NCBI GenBank assembly: GCA_041495845.1
Contig: JBGQDM010000094.1
Location: 1-12,616 of the forward strand
DNA from: JBGQDM01 sp041495845
GTDB taxonomy: Bacteria > Acidobacteriota > Terriglobia > Terriglobales > Acidobacteriaceae
Length of the DNA stretch: 12,616 nucleotides
Reading direction: 5' to 3'
The position numbers and the translations under genes were made by a program. A model generated the notes under the pieces. The model was not told the DNA's origin and did not search any database. It saw only the letters and a program-made list of their open reading frames with translations. Positions 5,326-12,558 of the stretch are shown one piece after another (the first letter of the stretch is position 1; each line of letters starts with the position of its first letter).

Positions 5326-7281
5326 ATGCAAACATTGCGCTGTGCACGTGTCCTCCGGCCCTTAGGCGCGCTTCTGGCCGCGACCTTGCTGTCTTTTTCG
5401 GTGGCTGCCCAAAGCGCCGACTTTAGTGGTCCCCGGACCCATTTTCCGAACCCGGCCGGCCCCTACATGCCCAAGCATGTCCCAGCGCCAAACCTGAGCA
5501 ATACTCCGCGCATTGATGGCTTGATGAAGGACGGCAAGCTGATGCTGTCCCTGAATGATGCCATCGCCCTGGCGCTGGAAAACAATCTCGACTTGGCCAT
5601 TGCCCGCTACAACCTGAATATTGCGGACACGGACGTCCTGCGCGCCCGCTCCGGATCCAGCACGCGCGGCGTCGCGACCGGTCTGGTGCAGGGCACACCT
5701 GGAGGCGGTGCGGGTGGATTTGGCACCGGAGCGAGCGGAGCGGGTGCGGGCGGCACCACCACCGGGGCCGGCGGCGCCGGCGCGGGAGCTTCCGGCCTGA
5801 TCACTTCCACCGCCGGCGTCGGTTCTCCGGTTCCTTCTTTCGATCCCATTATTACCGGGACGCTCCAGCTCGACCGCAGCACCAGCCCCAATACCAACTT
5901 GCTCATCAGCACCAGCCGGTTCCGCCAGAACACCACCACCGTGGACTGGGGCTATTCGCAAGGCTTCATCACCGGCACGAATCTCTCGGTGGGCTTCAAC
6001 AACATCCGCGGCACTACCAACAGCTCCATCGCCAGCCTGAGCCCGCAACTGAATTCGAATTTCCGTTTTACCCTGAGTCAGCACCTGCTGCAGGGCTTCG
6101 GGTTTCTGCCCAACCAGCGTTTCATTCGCATCGCCAAGAACAATCGCGAAATTTCCGATGTCGCTTTCCGGCTGCAGGTGATCACCACGGTATCCCAGAT
6201 TCAGAACATCTACTGGGACCTGGTCAACGCCTACGAAGACGTGAAGGTAAAAGAACGCTCGCTCACGCTGGCCCAGAAGACGCTCTCGGACAACCAGAAG
6301 CAAGTGGAGATCGGCACCCTGGCTCCGATTGAGATTGTGCGCGCGCAGAGTGAAGCTTCCACCCGCCAGCAGGACTTGATCGTTTCCCAGACCAACCTGC
6401 AGCTGCAGCAACTGCTGATCAAGAACGCACTCAGCCGCAGCCTGACCGGTCCCACCGTGGTCACGGCGGAAGTGATTCCCACCGACACCATGCTGGTGGT
6501 GGCGGCGCAAGTGGAAGTGGTCCCCACGCAGGACCTGACCAATGACGCGCTGGCGCATCGGGCCGAACTGGCGGAGTCGCGTATTGATTTGAAAAACCGC
6601 GAGATCAGCACCAAGGCGGCGAGCAACGCGCTGCTGCCATCGCTCGACCTGTTTGCCTACTACGGCGGCTCGGGTGTCGGAGGCGTCCGAAACCCGGCCA
6701 ACCCCTGCATCCCCACCCCTCAGGTCATCTGCCCGACGCCCGTCAGCTATGGTGGCACGATCGGACAATTGTTCGACAGCAGCAACCCGGACAAAGGCGC
6801 GGGAATTCAACTCACCATTCCGCTGCGCAACCGCTCCGCGCAGGCAGACCAGATACGCTCCGAGCTGGAATATCGGCAAGCCGAGATGCGCTTACAGCAG
6901 CTGGAAAATCAGGTGCGCATTGAAGTGCGCAACGCCCAGTTTGCCTTGCAACAGAACCACGCTCGTGTGGAAGCGGCCAAAGCCGGAGTGGAACTTGGCC
7001 GCCAGTCTCTCGATGCCGAGCAGAAAAAATACGCTCTCGGCGCTTCCACGAACACGCTGGTGCTGCAGGCGCAGCGCGACCTGGCGCAATCGGAATCCAA
7101 CCTGGTGGGGGCCAACACCGCGTATGAAAAGTCCCGCGTCGAGCTGGACCGCGTCACCGGCCTGACGCTTACCCACCTCGGCATTGAACTTGCCGACGCC
7201 GAGTCGGGCCAGGTCCACAAGATGCCTTCGGCCAGCGGCGTGATGCCGCGCGCTGAAGTACAGGCTGCTCCGCAGCAATAA
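5326..7281 (+). CDS. TolC-family outer-membrane efflux protein
   Basis: A 651-residue exported protein, longer than the typical TolC (about 430-490 mature residues). Residues 1-30 are a signal peptide (RCARVLRPLGALLAATLLSF, likely cleaved after VAAQS). The OEP domain begins with LSLNDAIALALENNLDLAIAR (75-95) and shows family features: long coiled-coil helices (about 280-375 and the 530-615 region), and LRNRSAQADQIRSELEYRQA followed by a helix and YALGASTNTLVLQAQRDLAQ. The extra length comes mainly from a Gly/Ala/Thr/Ser-rich insert at about 123-157 and from a loop with two cysteines in NPCIPTPQVICPTP. It should form a trimeric channel across the outer membrane. No membrane-fusion or RND/ABC pump gene is adjacent, so its partners are elsewhere. 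I chose ATG 5326 over TTG 5311 because GGAG (5313-5316) lies 9 bases upstream and the signal peptide starts there. Confidence 0.88.
   Translation: MQTLRCARVLRPLGALLAATLLSFSVAAQSADFSGPRTHFPNPAGPYMPKHVPAPNLSNTPRIDGLMKDGKLMLSLNDAIALALENNLDLAIARYNLNIADTDVLRARSGSSTRGVATGLVQGTPGGGAGGFGTGASGAGAGGTTTGAGGAGAGASGLITSTAGVGSPVPSFDPIITGTLQLDRSTSPNTNLLISTSRFRQNTTTVDWGYSQGFITGTNLSVGFNNIRGTTNSSIASLSPQLNSNFRFTLSQHLLQGFGFLPNQRFIRIAKNNREISDVAFRLQVITTVSQIQNIYWDLVNAYEDVKVKERSLTLAQKTLSDNQKQVEIGTLAPIEIVRAQSEASTRQQDLIVSQTNLQLQQLLIKNALSRSLTGPTVVTAEVIPTDTMLVVAAQVEVVPTQDLTNDALAHRAELAESRIDLKNREISTKAASNALLPSLDLFAYYGGSGVGGVRNPANPCIPTPQVICPTPVSYGGTIGQLFDSSNPDKGAGIQLTIPLRNRSAQADQIRSELEYRQAEMRLQQLENQVRIEVRNAQFALQQNHARVEAAKAGVELGRQSLDAEQKKYALGASTNTLVLQAQRDLAQSESNLVGANTAYEKSRVELDRVTGLTLTHLGIELADAESGQVHKMPSASGVMPRAEVQAAPQQ
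5692..5796 (+). repeat. Gly-rich low-complexity insert in the TolC-like protein
   Basis: This stretch encodes about 35 residues almost wholly of Gly, Ala, Thr and Ser, with repeated GAG, GGAG and GAGAG units between the first OEP helix and the first beta region. It is in frame and flanked by normal family sequence. Its place suggests a flexible loop in or near the beta-barrel, but that is inferred. Confidence 0.7.
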
Positions 7282-7298
7282 TCTCATCGTCGGCGTTT

Positions 7299-7334
7299 CC
7301 TGGGGGGACGGGCCGCGACACCCGTCCCTCCAGG
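7299..7334. terminator. Perfect 14-bp hairpin after the tolC-like gene
   Basis: CCTGGGGGGACGGG (7299-7312) pairs along its whole length with CCCGTCCCTCCAGG (7321-7334), with one G.U wobble and an 8-base loop. It starts 17 bases after the tolC-like stop and ends 88 bases before cysK. There is no T-tract, so it may be a Rho-independent-like terminator, an mRNA-stabilising hairpin or a dispersed palindromic repeat. Confidence 0.5.
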
Positions 7335-7422
7335 CCACCCTCCCCGTCCTTTGCTCCGCGAATCCGAATCCCCGCTTGGCCTACCCGCATCTACGTAGGA
7401 CAATACCCTCGGGAGAGATCGA

Positions 7423-8394
7423 ATGAAGATTGCGCGTGATCTGACGGAACTCGTTGGCAAAACCCCCCTCGTCTTTCTCAATCGCGTCACGGACGGCGCG
7501 AACGCCCAGATTGCTGCCAAGTTGGAAAGCTCCAATCCCTGCGCGAGCGTGAAGGACCGTATTGGCGTCAGCATGATCACGGACGCCGAGCGCGAAGGAA
7601 AAATCCAGCCCGGCAAGTCCGTGCTGATCGAACCCACCAGCGGCAACACCGGCATTGGCCTCGCCTTTGTGGCTGCGATCCGCGGCTACCGGCTGATTCT
7701 CACCATGCCCGATACGATGAGCATGGAGCGGCGCGTCCTGCTGCGCGCGTTTGGCGCAGAGATTGTGCTGACGCCGGGTCTCAAAGGCATGAAGGGCGCG
7801 CTCGCCAAGGCCCAGGAAATCCTGCGCCAGACACCTAACGGTTACATGCTGCAGCAGTTCACCAATCCATCCAACCCGAAAATTCATCGCGAGACGACGG
7901 GCCCGGAAATCTGGGATGACACCGATGGCCAGGTCGACATCCTGGTGAGCGGCGTCGGCACCGGCGGAACGTTGACGGGTGTGGCGGAGTACATCCGGCC
8001 ACGCAAACCGCAGTTCAAGATTGTGGCCGTGGAGCCGAAGGAAAGCCCGGTGCTTTCTGGTGGCCAGCCTGGTCCACACAAGATTCAGGGCATTGGCGCG
8101 GGCTTCGTCCCAGAAATTTTGCGCACTGAGTTCATTAACGAAGTCATCCAGATCGCCAGCGAAGATGCGGTGGTGATGGCGCGCCGCCTGGCCCGGGAAG
8201 AGGGCCTGCTGGTCGGGATTTCTTCCGGCGCCGCGGTGCTGGCGGCCCTGCAGGTGGCACGCCGTCCGGAAAACGCGGGCAAGCTGATCGTGGTCGTGAT
8301 CCCCAGCTTCGGCGAGCGCTACCTGAGCAGCATTCTCTTTGATGATTTGCGCAAGGAAGCGCAGGAGATGACCGCCGTTCCGGTGGAAGTATGA
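7423..8394 (+). CDS. cysK: Cysteine synthase A (O-acetylserine sulfhydrylase)
   Basis: A 323-residue PLP enzyme, standard CysK length, forming L-cysteine from O-acetylserine and sulfide in the cytoplasm. The PLP-binding lysine is Lys44 in NPCASVKDRIG. The substrate loop is PTSGNTGIGLA (71-81), the phosphate-binding loop is GVGTGGTLTG (about 177-186), and ISSGAA near 266-271 contacts the PLP ring nitrogen. KIQGIGAGFVP (about 220-230) is the segment around the groove that accepts the CysE C-terminus. The start ATG follows GGGAGA (7411-7416) at 6 bases. The stop overlaps the cysE start by 4 bases (ATGA), so the two are one operon. A weak promoter-like pair (TTGGCC 7376-7381, 17 bases, GACAAT 7399-7404) sits just upstream. 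I see no CysB-type site or sulfur riboswitch. Confidence 0.95.
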   Translation: MKIARDLTELVGKTPLVFLNRVTDGANAQIAAKLESSNPCASVKDRIGVSMITDAEREGKIQPGKSVLIEPTSGNTGIGLAFVAAIRGYRLILTMPDTMSMERRVLLRAFGAEIVLTPGLKGMKGALAKAQEILRQTPNGYMLQQFTNPSNPKIHRETTGPEIWDDTDGQVDILVSGVGTGGTLTGVAEYIRPRKPQFKIVAVEPKESPVLSGGQPGPHKIQGIGAGFVPEILRTEFINEVIQIASEDAVVMARRLAREEGLLVGISSGAAVLAALQVARRPENAGKLIVVVIPSFGERYLSSILFDDLRKEAQEMTAVPVEV

Positions 8395-9155
8395 AGAAGA
8401 TCGGCTTCTTCAAATCCGTGCGCGAAGATATCCGCGCGGTCTTCGAGCGCGACCCGGCGGCGCGTTCGCTGTTCGAAGTCCTGCTTTGCTATCCAGGCCT
8501 GCATGCGCTCTGGTTGCATCACCTGAACCATTGGCTTTGGCGGCACAACTTCCGCTTTCTGGCACGCTGGCTCTCGCAGTGGGCGCGTTTTTTCACCGGT
8601 ATTGAAATCCATCCCGGCGCGGAAATCGGCCGTCGCTTGTTTATTGATCACGGTATGTCCGTGGTCATCGGTGAAACCACCATCATCGGCGACGATGTCA
8701 CCATTTATCAGGGCACCACGCTCGGCGGCACCGGCAAGGAGAAGGGCAAGCGCCATCCTACGATCGGCGACAACGTGACCATCGGCTCTGGAGCGCGCAT
8801 TCTCGGCAATATCACCGTCGGCGAAAATGCCCGTGTGGGGGCTGGTTCCGTGGTCCTGCGCAACGTACCCGCAAATTCCACCATTGTCGGCGTGCCCGGC
8901 CATATCGTGCTCCGCGATGGCAAGCGCGTCGTCCTCACCGATCCCAAAGAGATCAGCGACCCGCTCTCCGACGTCATCATCAAACTCGCCGCCGAAGTGC
9001 ACGAGTTGCGGGAAAAGTTCCAGGAACACTCCCATACCACCCTGGGCGCCGAACCCGACCTTTCCATGGACGAGGAAACTCTACCCCGCCCGCCAGAAAA
9101 GAAACTCACGGCCACGGAAGTTTTTGGCGACGACTACTACGACTTCCAGATCTGA
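8391..9155 (+). CDS. cysE: Serine O-acetyltransferase
   Basis: A 254-residue enzyme that acetylates L-serine with acetyl-CoA, the committed step of cysteine synthesis. The short N-terminal helical part (about 1-65, NLxx-type, like EpsC/CysE of the shorter class) is followed by a left-handed beta-helix of hexapeptide repeats (about 70-175). Motifs: GIEIHPGAEIGRRLFIDHG with Asp86-His87, matching E. coli Asp157-His158; GTTLGGTGKEKGKRHP with His122, matching His193; and AGSVVLRNVPANSTIVGVPG. After the helix comes a charged tail of about 75 residues ending DYYDFQI. A C-terminal Ile is the feature that docks CysE into the CysK active site, and cysK is its operon partner. The tail is longer than in E. 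coli. The 4-bp overlap with cysK implies coupled translation. Confidence 0.94.
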   Translation: MKKIGFFKSVREDIRAVFERDPAARSLFEVLLCYPGLHALWLHHLNHWLWRHNFRFLARWLSQWARFFTGIEIHPGAEIGRRLFIDHGMSVVIGETTIIGDDVTIYQGTTLGGTGKEKGKRHPTIGDNVTIGSGARILGNITVGENARVGAGSVVLRNVPANSTIVGVPGHIVLRDGKRVVLTDPKEISDPLSDVIIKLAAEVHELREKFQEHSHTTLGAEPDLSMDEETLPRPPEKKLTATEVFGDDYYDFQI

Positions 9156-9167
9156 AGCCGCGCCGGG

Positions 9168-9968
9168 ATGAGTTATCCTCTTCGCGTGCAACTCTCCGTC
9201 GCGCTCATCACGTTCAATGAAGAAGCCAATCTGGCCCGCACCCTGGCCAGCCTGCAACCACTGATCGCCGATGGCCGCGGTGAAATCATTGTGGTGGATT
9301 CCGGCTCCACCGATGGCACGGTTGCAATCGCCAGGTCGGCGGGAGCAAAAGTCTTCGTGGAGCCCTGGAAGGGTTTTGCGGCGCAGAAGAATTCGGCACT
9401 GGAAAAGGCCCGCGGCGACTGGATTCTCAGCCTGGATGCGGATGAGTCGCTCGAACCCGACCTGGCCTCAGAGATTGCGGCGCTGCTTTCGAATGCGAAC
9501 TCGGGATCGCCGATCGCCGGGTACACCATCCCGCGCAAGAACCACTTCCTGGGCCGCTGGGTGCGCCACGGCGGTTTCTGGCCCGACCGCAAACTGCGAC
9601 TCTTCAGGCGCGGCATGGCTGCCTTCGAAGACCGGCTGGTTCACGAAGACGCGCGTCTCAAAGATGGCCCGACCGCTGCGCTCCAACATGCCCTGGTCCA
9701 CCATTCCTACCCGACCCTGTCTGACTACATCCAGCACATGAACCACTACTCTTCCCTGGGCGCGGAGATGGCGGTGGCGAAGGGCCACAGCCGCTTCAGC
9801 CTGCTCAACATCGTGCTGCGCCCCGCCGCCACCTTCGCCTACAACTATTTCTTCCGCCTCGGCTTCCTGGACGGGCGCGAAGGCCTCCTGCTACACCTCT
9901 ACCACGCTGTTTATGTGTCGTGGAAATATGCCAAGGCGTGGGAACTGGCGCACGGCAACAACAAGTAA
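9168..9968 (+). CDS. Glycosyltransferase family 2, WaaE/KdtX-like
   Basis: A 266-residue GT-A enzyme. The N-terminus reads SVALITFNEEANLARTLASL, followed by EIIVVDSGSTDGT (39-51), the nucleotide-sugar-binding loop, and WILSLDADE with the metal-binding D90-A-D92. Further family blocks are KNHFLGRWVRHGGFWPDRKL and FEDRLVHEDARL. The C-terminal part (about 185-260) holds SDYIQHMNHYSSLGA and hydrophobic, aromatic segments that could sit on the inner membrane. This pattern resembles the LPS-core glucosyltransferases WaaE/KdtX, but the donor and acceptor cannot be told from sequence. The gene starts 12 bases after cysE and may ride on the cysKE transcript; a functional link to cysteine synthesis is not evident. 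No strong ribosome site precedes ATG 9168, and GTG 9186 is an alternative start. Confidence 0.88.
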   Translation: MSYPLRVQLSVALITFNEEANLARTLASLQPLIADGRGEIIVVDSGSTDGTVAIARSAGAKVFVEPWKGFAAQKNSALEKARGDWILSLDADESLEPDLASEIAALLSNANSGSPIAGYTIPRKNHFLGRWVRHGGFWPDRKLRLFRRGMAAFEDRLVHEDARLKDGPTAALQHALVHHSYPTLSDYIQHMNHYSSLGAEMAVAKGHSRFSLLNIVLRPAATFAYNYFFRLGFLDGREGLLLHLYHAVYVSWKYAKAWELAHGNNK

Positions 9969-9975
9969 GCGCAAG

Positions 9976-10326
9976 CTACCCGGCCCGAGTCCCATCCGGC
10001 ACCGGACTCTCGGGCACCGCCAGCACGGGCCGCACCCCGTCGGCGTAACCGATATCGAACAGCATGCCCTCGGATACCACGCCGCGCATTTTCTTTGGCT
10101 CCAAATTAACGACGAACAACGCCTGTCGTCCTTCGACCTCGCGCGGGTTCGGACGCTCCTTGCGAATGCCCGCCACAATCGTCCGCTTGTGATCACCAAA
10201 ATTCACCCGCAGTTGGCACAGGCTGTCAGAATTCGGCACATCTTCCACCAATTCAATCGTCCCCATGCGGATGTCCAGCTGGTTGAGAACATCCAGAGTC
10301 ACTGTCGCTTTCACCGGAGCCGTCAT
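9976..10326 (-). CDS. Small tRNA-binding (EMAP/OB-fold) domain protein
   Basis: A 116-residue stand-alone OB-fold protein. LDIRMGTIELVEDVPNSDSL (17-36), KRTIVAGIRKE (47-57) and FVVNLEPKKMRGVVSEGM (71-88) match the tRNA-binding domain at the C-terminus of bacterial methionyl-tRNA synthetase and in Trbp111/Arc1p-type proteins. Members bind the tRNA elbow and often dimerise. CsaA is a close relative, but its typical FRSE ending is absent and RGVVSEGM is MetRS-like, so I do not use that symbol. It may be a free MetRS beta-domain or an independent tRNA chaperone. It converges on the glycosyltransferase gene with a 7-base gap and is divergent from the mutase gene. Start ATG 10324-10326 gives the standard N-terminus; the ribosome site is weak. 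Confidence 0.85.
   Translation of the reverse strand: MTAPVKATVTLDVLNQLDIRMGTIELVEDVPNSDSLCQLRVNFGDHKRTIVAGIRKERPNPREVEGRQALFVVNLEPKKMRGVVSEGMLFDIGYADGVRPVLAVPESPVPDGTRAG
9984..10014. terminator. Possible bidirectional hairpin at convergent gene ends
   Basis: CCCGAGTCC (9984-9992) pairs with GGACTCTCGGG (10004-10014) with a two-base bulge. It starts 16 bases after the glycosyltransferase stop and lies inside the 3' end of the tRNA-binding gene. With no T-tract, it is only a candidate terminator for the plus-strand transcript. Confidence 0.28.
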
Positions 10327-10410
10327 GCAGAAATTTTACCCTGTCACCTGGCCCCTGCCCGGTCGCCTGCACGCCTTTTGTGATCCAGCTCCTTTCGTCC
10401 AAGCTTGAGG

Positions 10411-10439
10411 TTGAAGCTTTCCGCCCGCTTCCTTATGAT
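10411..10439 (+). promoter_or_regulatory. Sigma70-like promoter of the acyl-CoA mutase gene
   Basis: TTGAAG (10411-10416) and TATGAT (10434-10439, 5 of 6 to consensus) are separated by an ideal 17 bases. Transcription would begin near 10446, just before the ribosome site GGGGAG (10449-10454). Two AAGCTT sites (10401-10406, 10414-10419) flank and overlap the -35 box as a 19-base imperfect palindrome, which could be a repressor operator. Confidence 0.6.
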
Positions 10440-10461
10440 CGATCGAGCGGGGAGCGTCGCA

Positions 10462-12264
10462 ATGCCAGAGAAGAAGCTGATTTCCAAGCCTACGATCGCT
10501 GAGAGTCCCATCGCCGACGTGTTTGACGGCCGCACACCCGCCGACTCCGAAAAAACCTGGGCAGAGAAGACGCTTGCGCCCACCCTGGAGAAGGCACCCG
10601 AGAAACCCATCGGCGCGGCCACCGGCACCAATCTCGACGAGCACGGTCACGCCCGCTTCAGCACGATTTCCAATCTTCCCATTCGGCGCCTGTACACTCG
10701 CGCCGATCTGCCCGAAGATTGGACCTACGAAAAATATCTTGGCTATCCCGGACAGGAACCTTACACCCGCGGCATTCATGCCACCGGCTATCGCGGCAAA
10801 CTTTGGACCATGCGCATGTTCTCCGGCTTCGCCTCGCCGGAAGAAACCAACCAGCGCTACAAATATCTGCTGGAACACGGCGGCGGCGGCCTCTCCGTCG
10901 CTTTCGATCTGCCGACACTCATGGGTTACGACTCCGACCACGCGCAGAGCGAAGGGGAGGTAGGAAAGTGCGGGGTGGCCATCGACTCTCTCGAGGACAT
11001 GGAAATCCTTTTCGGTGGCATCCCACTCGAGCAGATCACCACGTCCATGACCATCAACTCGCCGGCTTCCGTTTTGTGGGCGATGTATTTGGTGGTCGCG
11101 GAAAAACAGGGCGCCGACTGGAAGAAAATCTCGGGCACACTGCAAAACGACATTCTCAAGGAATACATTGCGCAGAAGGAATATATCTATCCGCCCGCGC
11201 CTTCCATGCGCCTGGTGGTCGACACGTTTGAGTTCGGTTCGCGGGCTACGCCCAAATTCAATACGGTTTCCATCAGCGGCTACCATATCCGCGAAGCCGG
11301 TTCCACCGCCTTGCAGGAATTGGCTTTCACTCTCTACGACGGCGTGGAATACGTGGAGTGGGCGCGCCGCCGCGGTTTGGATGTCGACGACTTCGGCCCG
11401 CGCCTTAGTTTCTTTTTCAACGCGCACAACGATTTTTTCGAAGAGATCGCAAAATACCGCGCCGCCCGCAAGATCTGGTACCAGATTATGAAGGACCGGT
11501 TCGGCGCGAAAAACCCGCGCACCCGGCTGTTGCGCTTTCACAGCCAGACCGCCGGAGTGTCGCTGCCGGCGCAGCAACCCCTCAACAACATTGCCCGCGT
11601 AGCCATTCAGGCGCTGGCGGCGGTGCTGGGCGGCACCCAGTCGCTGCACACCGACGCCTACGACGAAGCTCTCGCTCTGCCCACCGAAGACGCTGCCCGC
11701 ATCGCGTTACGCACCCAGCAGATCATCGCCTACGAAAGCGGTGTGGCCCAGACGGTGGACCCGCTCGGCGGTTCTTATTTTCTGGAGCGACTCACCCTCG
11801 ACATGGAAAAAGGCGCATTCGATTATTTCAGCAAGCTTGACGCCATGGGCGGCATGGTCAAGGCCATCGATCGCGGCTACCCGCAAAAGGAAATCGCGGA
11901 AGCTTCCTATCAATACCAGCGCGCCGTCGAAGCAAAGGAGAAAATCACGGTTGGCGTCAACGAGTTCACTATCGAAGAAGAGTCCCCGCGCACTCTCTAT
12001 ATTGGTGAATCCGTGGCCCAGCATCAGACCAGAAAGCTGCAGGCGCTGCGCTCGCGCCGCTCCAATGAAGAAGTGACCCGCCGCCTCTACGCCCTCAAGA
12101 AAGCCGCCGCCAAGGAACCCACCCTCTCCACCAATGGCGGCATTTCCGAGGCCAACACCATGCCCTACATCATCGACGCCGTGCGTGCCTATGCCACCGT
12201 CGGGGAAATTTGCGAAGCCCTGCGCGAGGTGTATGGAACGTATACCGAAGTGAGCGTTACGTAA
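10462..12264 (+). CDS. icmA: B12-dependent acyl-CoA mutase large subunit, isobutyryl-CoA mutase type
   Basis: A 600-residue protein of the methylmalonyl-CoA mutase family. It has the TIM-barrel substrate domain (about 65-590) but lacks the C-terminal B12-binding domain (DxHxxG), so it must pair with a separate small subunit. Family blocks: GGGGLSVAFDLPTLMGYDSD (140-159), VGKCGVAIDSLEDME, ILKEYIAQKEYIYPP (231-245), SISGYHIREAG (270-280) with catalytic His275, and RFHSQTAGVSLPAQQPLNN. Aligned without gaps from Propionibacterium Tyr89 through His244, Tyr89 becomes Phe120 and Arg207 becomes Gln238. Phe plus Gln is the pair known from isobutyryl-CoA mutase; methylmalonyl-CoA needs Tyr and Arg. It is thus predicted to interconvert isobutyryl-CoA and n-butyryl-CoA rather than methylmalonyl- and succinyl-CoA. 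Automatic pipelines would likely call it methylmalonyl-CoA mutase. I chose ATG 10462: GGGGAG lies 7 bases upstream, and the earlier TTG 10405 would precede the promoter. Confidence 0.9.
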   Translation: MPEKKLISKPTIAESPIADVFDGRTPADSEKTWAEKTLAPTLEKAPEKPIGAATGTNLDEHGHARFSTISNLPIRRLYTRADLPEDWTYEKYLGYPGQEPYTRGIHATGYRGKLWTMRMFSGFASPEETNQRYKYLLEHGGGGLSVAFDLPTLMGYDSDHAQSEGEVGKCGVAIDSLEDMEILFGGIPLEQITTSMTINSPASVLWAMYLVVAEKQGADWKKISGTLQNDILKEYIAQKEYIYPPAPSMRLVVDTFEFGSRATPKFNTVSISGYHIREAGSTALQELAFTLYDGVEYVEWARRRGLDVDDFGPRLSFFFNAHNDFFEEIAKYRAARKIWYQIMKDRFGAKNPRTRLLRFHSQTAGVSLPAQQPLNNIARVAIQALAAVLGGTQSLHTDAYDEALALPTEDAARIALRTQQIIAYESGVAQTVDPLGGSYFLERLTLDMEKGAFDYFSKLDAMGGMVKAIDRGYPQKEIAEASYQYQRAVEAKEKITVGVNEFTIEEESPRTLYIGESVAQHQTRKLQALRSRRSNEEVTRRLYALKKAAAKEPTLSTNGGISEANTMPYIIDAVRAYATVGEICEALREVYGTYTEVSVT

Positions 12265-12309
12265 GAGCTCTCTAGACCAGCCCAGTCGCGCGGTACACTG
12301 ACATTAGTT

Positions 12310-12558
12310 ATGAAGACCGACCTCGCCAACGTCACCATAACCCTGGAAGAGGAAGTGGTTAGCTGGGCCCAACTCGAAGCCGCCCGGCGAGGCACCAGCG
12401 TGCCCCGCTTGCTCGCCGAACTTCTGAAACAACACGTGCGCGAGCAGGATGGCTACGGTGCCGCCATGCGCCGCGCCTTGGCCCGTAAGCCCTTCCTGAA
12501 GACGAAGGGCCGCTACCCCTCCCGCGATCACGCCCATGACCGCACTCGTCTTCGTTGA
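12310..12558 (+). CDS. VapB-type antitoxin (ribbon-helix-helix-like)
   Basis: An 82-residue protein with an N-terminal RHH-like DNA-binding segment (ANVTITLEEEVVSWAQLEAA, then RRGTSVPRLLAELLKQHVRE, about 6-45). It is followed by a disordered tail (YGAAMRRALARKPFL, then GRYPSRDHAHDRTRLR) of the kind that wraps the toxin. The tail pattern is common among VapB proteins paired with PIN-domain toxins. The antitoxin would bind and neutralise VapC and repress its own promoter. There is no Shine-Dalgarno sequence before ATG 12310; a TACACT hexamer at 12294-12299 would give a nearly leaderless transcript. The gene overlaps the next start by 23 bases. It begins 45 bases after the mutase and is probably an independent unit. 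Confidence 0.78.
   Translation: MKTDLANVTITLEEEVVSWAQLEAARRGTSVPRLLAELLKQHVREQDGYGAAMRRALARKPFLKTKGRYPSRDHAHDRTRLR

Noticed and set aside
5362..6879. 505-codon open frame on the minus strand opposite the tolC-like gene
   Set aside because: It lies wholly antisense to a clear OEP-family protein, is rich in Arg, Gly, Gln and Val with no domain, and is expected from high GC at third codon positions.
9976..10326. CsaA chaperone
   Set aside because: The C-terminal block reads RGVVSEGM as in MetRS-type tRNA-binding domains, not the FRSE pattern of CsaA.
10336..11649. 437-codon open frame on the minus strand opposite the mutase gene
   Set aside because: It is antisense to strongly conserved mutase motifs and has no recognisable domain or ribosome site.
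10462..12264. Straight call of methylmalonyl-CoA mutase large subunit
   Set aside because: The carboxylate-binding Tyr and Arg are replaced by Phe120 and Gln238, so the family is right but the substrate is probably not.
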